A DNA stretch of 44,447 nt. It comes from Alphaproteobacteria bacterium (GTDB taxonomy: Bacteria > Pseudomonadota > Alphaproteobacteria > TMED109). The stretch covers positions 46,249 through 90,695 of the forward strand of contig JAGWAT010000025.1 in NCBI GenBank assembly GCA_021296265.1. Direction: 5' to 3'. Below are positions 37,297-44,447 of this stretch, piece after piece (the stretch's first letter is position 1; each line of letters starts with the position of its first letter). The position numbers were made by a program, and so were the translations under genes. The notes beneath the pieces are model-generated. The model was not told the origin of the DNA. It saw only the letters and a program-made list of their open reading frames with translations, and made no database searches.

Positions 37297-38655
37297 ATGC
37301 GGCAACGAATCGCGGTGGTGGGCGGCGGAGTTTCGGGACTCGGCGCCGCGTGGGCGCTGCATCAGCACCCGGATCGTTTTGACTTCCGCCTGTACGAGGC
37401 CCAGGAACAGATCGGCGGGAACGCCGTTACGGTCGACATGCCGCAGGATGACGGCAGTTCCGTCCCCTTCGACATTTCGGTCACCGCCCTGATCCCGACG
37501 GTCTATCAGCATATCTTGTTGTTGATGGAGCAGTTCGGCATCAGGCTGGTTGATACCAAGTTCAGCTACAGCGTGGGGTACGGCGGTCAGGTGTACGCCC
37601 ATGATTTCGATTCCGAAATCAGGGAACAGCTGCGATCCGAAATCGCCAAGTTCCAGCGACTCCTGAGACGCCTGCACTGGATCGGCTGGCTCAGCCGCCG
37701 TCAGTCCATGTTTCTGAACGCCATCAACCCGTTCAATTACGTCAGCATGCGGACGGTTCTGGACCTGGGAGGCTTTTCCGAAGACTTCAGGTACAAGATC
37801 CTGAAGCCGATGTTCATCAACTTCGTGCTGGCGACGAACGTGTACGACCTACCTGCCGCGCTCTTCTCACGGTATCTCGAGTTCTTTGATATCGAAACGG
37901 CGACACCCATGTGGACGTGGGATCAGGGAACACGGCGCATCTACGAGAACCTGTCCGCCGGTTTTCAGGACAAGATCTACTGCAACCGGCGCGTCTCGAA
38001 GGTCTATCGGGAGGCGTCCGGCGTCGTGATCGAAGACGGCCATGGTGTGAAGGAGACGTTTGACGAAGTGATCTTCGCGTGCAGTGCGGATCAAACCCTG
38101 AAGATCCTGGATAACCCGACCAGGCTTGAACGCTACATCCTGTCGTCAATCCGCTATGACAGTGCCATCCACGAGCACGCGGTCGTCCACTGGGACTCCT
38201 CGGTCCTTCCGGACGACGAGATGAAGGCCTTGACAACTCGGACAAATTATATCGAACAGTACGGCGCGGGGCCGGACAACTACGAAATCACGCACATTAT
38301 CCACAACCAGCAGCGATGGGCCAGACGATCGGATAAGCCCTGCCTAGTGACCTACAACCCGGTCAACCCCATCGATGAAGCGAAGATCATCAAGCGGCAC
38401 CGATTTCGACATGTTGTCCACGACGTACGTCAAGTCGCGCTGCTCGTCTACCTGTTCCGCTTCATACAGGGCAAGCGGCGCACGTGGCACTGCGGCGCAC
38501 ACACGCTGGTCAACAGCCAGGAAACCTGCTTCATCACCGGCCTGGCCGCCGCCAGACAGCTGGGCGCCGACTACCCCTTCAGCGACCCGGCGGCCAGACG
38601 GACATTCAACTATTTCGGAAGCATCTTGCACGGGTCGCGCTTCCGACGAGCGTAG
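37297..38655 (+). CDS. FAD-dependent oxidoreductase (amine oxidase-like, COG2907)
   Basis: Flavoprotein of 452 residues starting at ATG 37297 after GGAAAGAG. The dinucleotide-binding motif RIAVVGGGVSGLGAAWAL is at about 4-21, followed by YEAQEQIGGNAVTVD. The rest resembles COG2907-type NAD(P)/FAD-binding proteins, including AHTLVNSQETCFITGLAAAR near the C-terminus, where flavin contacts usually occur. In other bacteria COG2907 genes often lie beside DUF1295/cyclopropane-synthase genes, so a fatty-acid role is an alternative to a sterol role. It is convergent with the Rieske gene, 147 bp apart. Confidence 0.86.
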   Translation: MRQRIAVVGGGVSGLGAAWALHQHPDRFDFRLYEAQEQIGGNAVTVDMPQDDGSSVPFDISVTALIPTVYQHILLLMEQFGIRLVDTKFSYSVGYGGQVYAHDFDSEIREQLRSEIAKFQRLLRRLHWIGWLSRRQSMFLNAINPFNYVSMRTVLDLGGFSEDFRYKILKPMFINFVLATNVYDLPAALFSRYLEFFDIETATPMWTWDQGTRRIYENLSAGFQDKIYCNRRVSKVYREASGVVIEDGHGVKETFDEVIFACSADQTLKILDNPTRLERYILSSIRYDSAIHEHAVVHWDSSVLPDDEMKALTTRTNYIEQYGAGPDNYEITHIIHNQQRWARRSDKPCLVTYNPVNPIDEAKIIKRHRFRHVVHDVRQVALLVYLFRFIQGKRRTWHCGAHTLVNSQETCFITGLAAARQLGADYPFSDPAARRTFNYFGSILHGSRFRRA

Positions 38656-38802
38656 TCGCCCAGACTGGTCGTCCACCCGCCCGTCCGCGTGGCCGGCCAA
38701 GGAGCGATCCCACACACCACCGCTCCATGCGCCGCCGCGGGGCGGAGGCGAACTGCAGGGCGCGCAACCAACACCGGCATATCCTGGCGACCGTGAGCGC
38801 CG

Positions 38803-39888
38803 CTAGCCGCCCTCGCTGACGCGGTCGTCGGGGTAGAACTGCCTGCAATAGCGCCGGTAGCGGCCAATGTCGCCGTCGGAACGACTCAAGCGAGGATGCG
38901 GCCGGTACTGCCGTCGTTGCCAGATCACGACATCCTGCTGCACGTCCTGCATTTGCGCGGAGATCACCAGCCTATTCATGACCCAGGTGCGGAACCTCGG
39001 CGGCAGGAAGCCGAGGCCAACGATCAGACGCTTGGGCCTTCGTATTTCCCGGATCTGACTGGCCAGCGACAGATCCACCAACGTGCCGTCGACGGGCGTG
39101 GCCAGCACCCACAGGCGAGCCTCCATGCCAATGGAGTGCTCCTGGATGTCGACGAACGAGTAACCCAGCCCGTGGACGTGGGCGGCGGCCGACACACGAT
39201 AAACGCTACCAACGAATCCCGCGATGGGGCCGCGGCGGATGAATTCGAAACGGGCGAGGAGATGCGAACCGTCCACCGTCGTGGAACCGATGGGCTGCAC
39301 GTTGCCGTAGCCGTGCACATACCGCAGGTGCGCGAGGTCTACGGAGTTCTCCGCGATCTCCTGCACATGACCGGGAAAGCGGACGGTCCGGATTTCCAGA
39401 TCGCACCAGTCGTTTCCGGCCGGCGGCTCTTCCGGCAGTTGCCATTGCGGCGGGCGACCAGCGGCGCTCCACCACGCAAAGACGAGGCCTTGAATTACCC
39501 GCGTATCATAGACGTTCAGCCCCAAAGATTTCGGCGGCGGTGCGTACGGTGTCGCGACACAGTTGCCGACGATATCGTAGGTGAAGCCGTGAAAGGGACA
39601 GACGAGACAGCCATCGCGCACGCGACCGCCGACGGTCGGGCCCAGGGCGGAACCCATGTGCGGGCATACGGACTCGGCCACGCAGACTCTTCCGTCGTCG
39701 TCGCTCCATGCGACGATGTGCCGCCCAAGCCACTGTCTTTCAAGCAGCATCCCCTTGGCCAGGGAGCGTTGACTCGCGACGAAGTACCACCCCTCGGGAA
39801 ACGGGAAAAGCGGCGCCGCCCCGTCACCCACGCTGCAATCGCCATTCAAGTCTTGACATGTTCTTGGACATGTTGACGCCGTTGTCAC
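38803..39888 (-). CDS. Rieske [2Fe-2S] oxygenase, DAF-36/KshA-like
   Basis: Terminal oxygenase of 361 residues. The Rieske cluster ligands are C75-P-H77 (VCPHMGSALG) and C97-P-F-H100. The mononuclear iron motif lies in EIAENSVDLAHLRYVHG, with Asp184, His187 and His192. The HVQEIAENSVDLAHL segment and the WYFVAS opening closely resemble cholesterol 7-desaturase (DAF-36/Neverland) and bacterial KshA-type steroid oxygenases. Start is uncertain: GTG 39888 is the longest, while TTG 39849 or GTG 39831 (VGDGAAPLFPF) are plausible; a direct repeat lies in the disputed stretch. Needs separate electron-transfer partners, none seen here. Confidence 0.88.
   Translation of the reverse strand: MTTASTCPRTCQDLNGDCSVGDGAAPLFPFPEGWYFVASQRSLAKGMLLERQWLGRHIVAWSDDDGRVCVAESVCPHMGSALGPTVGGRVRDGCLVCPFHGFTYDIVGNCVATPYAPPPKSLGLNVYDTRVIQGLVFAWWSAAGRPPQWQLPEEPPAGNDWCDLEIRTVRFPGHVQEIAENSVDLAHLRYVHGYGNVQPIGSTTVDGSHLLARFEFIRRGPIAGFVGSVYRVSAAAHVHGLGYSFVDIQEHSIGMEARLWVLATPVDGTLVDLSLASQIREIRRPKRLIVGLGFLPPRFRTWVMNRLVISAQMQDVQQDVVIWQRRQYRPHPRLSRSDGDIGRYRRYCRQFYPDDRVSEGG
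39853..39877. repeat. Direct repeat TTGACATGTT / GGACATGTTGAC
   Basis: The 8-mer GACATGTT occurs at 39855-39862 and 39867-39874, 12 bp apart, i.e. close to one helical turn. If the Rieske gene starts at 39831 or 39849 the repeat lies at its promoter and could be an operator; if the start is 39888 it is coding. Confidence 0.4.
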
Positions 39889-40597
39889 AAAGGATTGTCA
39901 GACCGAAAACACGCAATCGCCTCGGTCCCCAATGCATTGGCATTCCATCCCCGTCGCGCCAAACGAAGTTGAGGGCGTGCTGTCCCGACGGCGAACCCGG
40001 CTTCCGGGCAACGTCTCGGCCCGCTGCCGTCCACACGACTCCAAATAGCACCGATATTGCGCGACAACAAGCTGAGACGCGGCCTCCAAGAAGCGGTCGG
40101 AGCCGGGTGCAGGCCACTAGTTCGGCGGCGTGTTCTCTGTCAGGTAACCGGCTGTCGCCCAATTCGTAGACTTGTGCAGACGGTTGCGGCACTACCCCGG
40201 GACATCCTTTTGATACTTGATATTGGAACCGAGTTCCACGACATCCTGCTGTGTCTTGCGCTGGCACGGAACCCCAGCTCACCCCCCATCAGACGGTTGC
40301 CGCGCCGGCAACCGACCCCGGAATGTCCGGTGGGCACGGAGACCGCCATTCGACAACCCACCTTGACCGCACTGGAGCGCACACCTGTCGCCCGCTTCCT
40401 TTGCACGCGGTCCACGCCGGCTCAAACCCCATCGTACGCGCCGTTCGCGGCACACGGCCGCCTTCAGTATCTGAGTCGTGCCTCTTGCGGACGTTTCTTC
40501 ACGATACATTTTCTGTTAAGGCGGCGGAAGGCTGTCCGTGGCGGGGCTGCGGGCAAGCTGCTATACCTGAATCACGCTCCCAGGCCAGCACGCGGTC
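39889..40597. other. Divergent intergenic region Rieske / RND transporter 2
   Basis: About 700 bp with no gene I can support. Codon usage and motifs in its open frames look random. It should contain the promoters for the Rieske gene (minus) and the RND-LolA-like pair (plus). Base composition is somewhat lower in G/C than the flanks, e.g. around 40205-40235 and 40495-40515. Confidence 0.4.
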
Positions 40598-42925
40598 ATG
40601 ACATTAGATTCCTGCATAGCGCTCGTCGTCGGTCGCCGCTGGCTGACCATCGCGCTCTCGCTAGTCGCGATGCTGGCCCTTGCCGCAGGCGCCCAATACA
40701 TCACGATCGTTGACGTCGACGTTCGAAATCATTTCAGCAAAGATGACCCGCACATCGTCGCGCTCGACCAGATGGAAGCCACCTACTCGCTCTCCGACGC
40801 CGCGCTAGTGGTAGTGGCGCCGCAAAGCGGTACCGTCTTCACTCCGGAAGTGCTCGTCGCCATCGAAGAGCTGACCGATCAGCTATGGCGAACGCCCTAC
40901 GTCACGCGCGTTGACTCGATCACGAATTATTCACACAGCGAAGGCCTCGAGGACGAGCTGATCGTCGCACCCCTGATCGACGATGCCAGTTCCCTGAGCG
41001 GCAGCGATATCGAACGAATCCGGGAAATTGCGCTCGGTACCGAAGAAGTCGCAGGGCGCTTCATTTCCAGGGACGGTCGCGTCGCCGGGTTGATCGTCAG
41101 CGTTGCGCTTCCCGAGGACCGACAGCTGGGAAGATTCGAGGTTACCGACTTCCTCCACGGAACTGCCGCCGAGGCGAGAGAGCAGTATCCGACCATCGAC
41201 TACCACCTGACCGGCGAACTCATCCTCAATCGCGCCATGAAGCAGGCGATTGACGATGACATGGGTGTCCTCGCGCCCATCACGCTCGGTACCATGCTAC
41301 TCGTCGCCATCGTCCTGCTGCGCTCGCTGTGGGGGATGGTGGCGATTCTCGTGATGCTGGTCGCGGTCATGCTGTCCGCGCTGGGCTTCACCGGCTGGGT
41401 CGGGCTGAAGTTGTTCGGCGAGAGCGGCGCGGCGCTATTCGTCTTGATGGCGGTCACCGTCGCGCATTCGGTGCACATAATCGAGGGGATGCGGGCGGGG
41501 CTGCGCCAGGGCATGGACCGTCCACAGGCGGCGATTCATTCCCTGCAGGTCAACCTGTGGCCAGTTCTCCTGACATCGGTGACGACCGCGATCGGCTTCC
41601 TCAGCCTCAATTTCGCGGACATGCCGCCGTTTCGGGTGATGGGCAACATGGTGGCATTCGGCGCGATGGCCGCCTTCGTCTTGTCGGTCACGCTTCTGCC
41701 AGCGTTCCTGTCCGTTGTGCCCATACGTGGCGGGTCCGCACGTCCGGGAAAAGCAGACGTCTTCGATCGCCTGGCGCGGTTTGTCATTTCCTACCGCACG
41801 ATCCTGCTTTGGTCCGTCGCCGCCGTGATGGTCGTGCTTATCGCCGGTATCTCGCGAATTGAGCTCCAGGAAAACTGGCTGGAGCTGCTCGACGAGAGTT
41901 ACGAGTTCCGGCGATCCACGGATTTCGTGAGCGAGAACTTCACTGGCGTGGAGACGTACGAGTACTCGCTCAACTCCGGGCGGGAGGGCGGCATCACGGA
42001 TGTCGAATATCTCCGGCAGGTGGATGCCTTTGCGGAGTGGAGTCGGACGCAGCCGGAGGTTGCCCACGTCTTCGCCATCTCCGACATCATGAAGCGCCTG
42101 AACAAGAATCTGCATGGCGACGATCCCGACTTCTACGCGCTGCCGGCCGATTCCGACCTTGCTGCGCAGTACCTGCTGCTCTACGAATTTTCCCTGCCGG
42201 TCGGACGCGACTTGAACAACCTTATCGATGTGGAACGGTCGTCGACGCGTGTGACGGTCGTGCTCAAGAGCCTGACCACCCGAGAAAAGGTTGATCTCGA
42301 CAACCGCACGCAAGCCTGGTTCCGGCAGAACGCGCCGGACCTGGAAACCCAGGCCTCGGGAGTTGCCGTTGTCGGGGCCCATTCAATTCAACGGAACATC
42401 GAGGGCATGCTGCGGGGCACGATCGCGGCGATGGCCATCGTTTCCCTGCTCCTGCTCTTCGTCTTCAGAAGCGTGCGTCTCGGCCTGATCAGCCTGATCC
42501 CCAACTTTGTGCCCGCCGCCATGGCGATGGGCCTCTGGGGATACATGGTGGGAGAGGTCGGCGTCGCGGCGTCAGTCGTCACCGCCATCGCGTTCGGCAT
42601 CATCGTGGACGATACGATCCACTTCATGACCAAGTACGTCGGGGCCAGGAAACGCGGGCTGTTGCCGTCGGAGTCCGTTCAGGCCGCCTTTAGCGCGGTC
42701 GGCAAGGCGCTGACGGCAACGACGGTCGTATTCGCACTGGGATTCATGGTGTTCGGGGCGTCGGGAATGGTGACCAACCAGGCGCTCGGCCTGCTCGTCG
42801 GGATCACGGTCATCGTGGCCCTGCTGGCGGATTTCCTGTTCCTTCCGCCGTTGCTGATGGCGCTTGATGCAACGAAGGAAACGACCGCGCAGATCAGGGA
42901 ACGACTGAAGCGGTCGACCGCATAG
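40598..42925 (+). CDS. RND superfamily transporter (MMPL/COG1033 type) 2
   Basis: Inner-membrane transporter of 775 residues with the duplicated RND plan: N-terminal helix (about 13-33), periplasmic loop, helices about 222-372, helix near 405-425, second loop, and helices about 612-760. The second half contains AFGIIVDDTIHFMTKYV, with paired aspartates in the proton-relay helix; the first half has LMAVTVAHSVHIIEGM in the corresponding place. COG1033 proteins together with LolA-like partners are thought to move lipids between membranes; a bacterial sterol transporter (BstA) belongs to the same superfamily. Start ATG 40598 with weak ribosome-binding site. Confidence 0.9.
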   Translation: MTLDSCIALVVGRRWLTIALSLVAMLALAAGAQYITIVDVDVRNHFSKDDPHIVALDQMEATYSLSDAALVVVAPQSGTVFTPEVLVAIEELTDQLWRTPYVTRVDSITNYSHSEGLEDELIVAPLIDDASSLSGSDIERIREIALGTEEVAGRFISRDGRVAGLIVSVALPEDRQLGRFEVTDFLHGTAAEAREQYPTIDYHLTGELILNRAMKQAIDDDMGVLAPITLGTMLLVAIVLLRSLWGMVAILVMLVAVMLSALGFTGWVGLKLFGESGAALFVLMAVTVAHSVHIIEGMRAGLRQGMDRPQAAIHSLQVNLWPVLLTSVTTAIGFLSLNFADMPPFRVMGNMVAFGAMAAFVLSVTLLPAFLSVVPIRGGSARPGKADVFDRLARFVISYRTILLWSVAAVMVVLIAGISRIELQENWLELLDESYEFRRSTDFVSENFTGVETYEYSLNSGREGGITDVEYLRQVDAFAEWSRTQPEVAHVFAISDIMKRLNKNLHGDDPDFYALPADSDLAAQYLLLYEFSLPVGRDLNNLIDVERSSTRVTVVLKSLTTREKVDLDNRTQAWFRQNAPDLETQASGVAVVGAHSIQRNIEGMLRGTIAAMAIVSLLLLFVFRSVRLGLISLIPNFVPAAMAMGLWGYMVGEVGVAASVVTAIAFGIIVDDTIHFMTKYVGARKRGLLPSESVQAAFSAVGKALTATTVVFALGFMVFGASGMVTNQALGLLVGITVIVALLADFLFLPPLLMALDATKETTAQIRERLKRSTA

Positions 42926-43239
42926 GCCCGGAACGCGGTTGCACCGGTCGATATCTGGCAGGAGATGCAGCGCTCGCACGTAGGGACGGGCGCTGACGGC
43001 AGCGGCCGGTTGGTGTTCCGGGGTACTGCGCCACCACCACATTTGGATATCGCAGCAGGCTCGACTCCTGCTGTACGAGAATGGCCGTCCCGGGGCAGAT
43101 GGTCAGGCGCGTAGCGGGAATCGTGCTACCATGCCCGAACAGGCCCAGAAGTCGATGCGGCCCGCTCACTGCTCGGGCCTTTCCATCGAGTTCCTACGTT
43201 CCCTGTTGCGGCCACGGCGATCGACAGGAGGCAACGGTA
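42926..43239. other. Gap between RND 2 and the LolA-like gene
   Basis: About 310 bp. In-frame extensions of the LolA-like gene (ATG 43081 or 43099, GTG 43123) reach into it, but the sequence looks non-coding. An AGGAGG at 43226-43231 is the clear signal. Confidence 0.4.
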
Positions 43240-44055
43240 ATTCGCGCTTCTCTTCCACGCTCGATCCTGGCGTCATTCGGGATCCTAGTTGCCATCTTTG
43301 CCTGGGCGGCCGAACCTCCGGTCGGGCAGGCGGAAACTGCCGAAGAAGCAGGGATTCGGATCGCGACCGAAGCCCGCGAACGCCAACAGGGTTTCGGCAA
43401 CTTCACTTCTAACTTGATCATGACCCTGCGCACCAAGCGGGGACAGGAAAGCAATCGCGAAATGCGCCTGAAGGTCATGGAGGTCGCGGACGACGGGGAC
43501 CGCAGCGTGTTCGTGTTCGACCGCCCGCGCGACGTCAAGGGAACCGCATTTCTCGTTCACGCCCACAAGGGCGAGCCAGACGACCAATGGCTCTATCTCC
43601 CCGCCCTGAAACGGGTCAAGCGCATCAGCTCCGCAAATCAATCGGGCTCATTCATGGGCAGCGAGTTCTCGTACGAGGATCTCGGTGCCGTGGAAGTCGA
43701 GAAATTCACGCATCGGTACCTGCGGGATGAGCCTTGCGGCGAATTCCAGTGCCATGTTCTGGAGCGAATCCCAGTAAGCGAGGATTCGGGGTACTCCCGT
43801 CAAGTGATCTGGCTTGACAAGGACGAACTGCGCTCCATGCAGATTCAGTACTTTGACCGCAGGGAAGAGCATTTCAAGACGATGGTCATGGAAGACTACG
43901 CACAGTATCTCGATCGTTTCTGGCGAAGCAGCAAGATCACGATGACCAACCATCTCACGGGCAAGAGCACCGTGCTGGTCTGGTCGGACTACGCGTTCGG
44001 GACCGATCTTGACGCTCGCGACTTCACCCGGACGGCGCTCCAGCGGGTGCGATAG
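43240..44055 (+). CDS. LolA-like outer-membrane lipoprotein-sorting protein (COG2834)
   Basis: Periplasmic lipid-carrier-type protein, 271 residues if started at 43240. A signal peptide is evident (hydrophobic core SILASFGILVAIFAWAA, cleavage near VGQA). The conserved stretch DDQWLYLPALKRVKRISSAN followed by SGSFMGSEFSYEDL is diagnostic of this LolA-like family, which is regularly encoded beside RND transporters. The only strong ribosome-binding site, AGGAGG at 43226-43231, is followed 8 bp later by ATT (43240). ATG, TTG and GTG are absent at that spacing, so an unusual ATT or ACG start, or a start at ATG 43081/43099 or GTG 43123, must be considered. Confidence 0.85.
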   Translation: MRASLPRSILASFGILVAIFAWAAEPPVGQAETAEEAGIRIATEARERQQGFGNFTSNLIMTLRTKRGQESNREMRLKVMEVADDGDRSVFVFDRPRDVKGTAFLVHAHKGEPDDQWLYLPALKRVKRISSANQSGSFMGSEFSYEDLGAVEVEKFTHRYLRDEPCGEFQCHVLERIPVSEDSGYSRQVIWLDKDELRSMQIQYFDRREEHFKTMVMEDYAQYLDRFWRSSKITMTNHLTGKSTVLVWSDYAFGTDLDARDFTRTALQRVR

Positions 44056-44107
44056 CGCCTGAACGACGAGCGGCATCCTCGCCGGTCGGCTTCGTCGAGT
44101 GGCCAAT

Positions 44108-44165
44108 ACCCCGGGCGGGCGTCTCAGTACTTGCGCCGGGACGACTTTCCGCTGAATTCCGGGCA
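44108..44165. repeat. Dispersed repeat copy B
   Basis: Shares CCCCGGGCGGG, CAGT, GCGCCGGGACGACTT and GAATTC in order with 22-76. On the minus strand this copy reads CPEFSGKSSRRKY and a stop, and copy A reads GKGKSSRRHW, so it might derive from the 3' end of a repeated small gene. Confidence 0.45.
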
Positions 44166-44400
44166 CTGATGGCGGTCACGGCCCATCCGATGCGGGCTGG
44201 GCGCAGGCGGCCGGTCCATGCGCCCGTGAATCGACTCCGCACCGTCAGGTCTGGCCCGTCGCCGTAAGGCAAGGACCGGCCCGCCGCTAGAGCGAGTTTC
44301 GAGCCCCTAGAATCGAGCGGGCTGGACGGGCGGTCAGCTTGTCAGATGTAGGGGTGTGTGGAAGAAGACCTGGCAGATGTAGTACTGCCGGGAGGGAGCC
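44166..44400. other. Left flank of an IS630-type element
   Basis: Non-coding. CAGATGTA occurs at 44343-44350 and 44374-44381, probably within or next to the terminal inverted repeat of the insertion sequence starting here. GGAGGG at 44391-44396 is the ribosome-binding site of the transposase. Confidence 0.5.
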
Positions 44401-44447
44401 ATGCCCAGACCGTTGTCGGAAGATCTGCGTGTGCGGCTGGTCGAGGC
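44401..44447 (+). CDS. IS630-family transposase, N-terminus (cut by window end)
   Basis: Fifteen residues are visible, MPRPLSEDLRVRLVE, which match the start of IS630-family transposases (helix-turn-helix region beginning S-R-P-L-S-x-D-L-R-x-R-V). The gene begins with ATG 44401 behind GGAGGG and continues beyond the window, so integrity cannot be judged. Confidence 0.7.
   Translation, partial: MPRPLSEDLRVRLVE

Noticed and set aside
39824-40282. 152-codon minus-strand frame upstream of the Rieske gene
   Set aside because: No motif and shadow-like composition; overlaps the Rieske 5' end in another frame.

Overview
The window looks like chromosomal DNA of a high-GC alphaproteobacterium. Three independent features support this: an F1-only ATP synthase operon in the order atpH-atpA-atpG-atpD-atpC, a circularly permuted (two-piece) tmRNA gene, and an SspB of the alphaproteobacterial type. 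The lineage below class level cannot be read from the sequence. No rRNA, tRNA or CRISPR array was seen.

Layout. 0-5 kb: F1-ATPase operon (minus strand). 5.2-6.8 kb: a 3-oxoadipyl-CoA-type thiolase followed by a HigA antitoxin whose HigB toxin survives only as a C-terminal stub. 7.2-14.2 kb: a four-gene envelope cassette (DUF1302 outer-membrane protein, DUF1329 periplasmic protein, Ycf48-like propeller, RND/MMPL transporter). 14.4-17 kb (minus): class I fumarase, sspB and the permuted ssrA. 17-18.1 kb: a DinJ/RelB antitoxin with a dead YafQ toxin and a PIN-domain stub. 18.2-22.5 kb: cinA, a class II aldolase, and an SDR plus 3-hydroxyacyl-CoA dehydrogenase operon. 22.5-26.1 kb: an accessory stretch with a frameshifted DUF2306 gene, IS-end-like repeats and two differently built nucleotidyltransferase gene pairs, one under a near-perfect palindrome. 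26.4-31.6 kb: a liv-type branched-chain amino acid ABC operon (livK, livG, livF, livH, livM) in which livF and livM are frameshifted. 31.7-34.5 kb: aldo/keto reductase, DUF1624 membrane protein, an XRE antitoxin stub and a cold-shock protein.

35-44 kb holds the most interesting block: a steroid 5-alpha-reductase-family gene (frameshifted), a 3-beta-HSD-like SDR, an FAD oxidoreductase, a Rieske oxygenase resembling cholesterol 7-desaturase (DAF-36/Neverland) and KshA-type enzymes, a second RND/MMPL transporter and a LolA-like lipid-carrier protein. Together they suggest modification and envelope transport of a sterol- or terpenoid-like lipid. This is inference from family membership and adjacency. 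A TnpB C-terminal remnant lies inside the block, and an IS630-type transposase begins at the right edge.

A recurring theme is decay. At least five genes carry frameshifts, and several toxin-antitoxin modules survive only in pieces. True pseudogenes and assembly errors cannot be told apart from this sequence alone.
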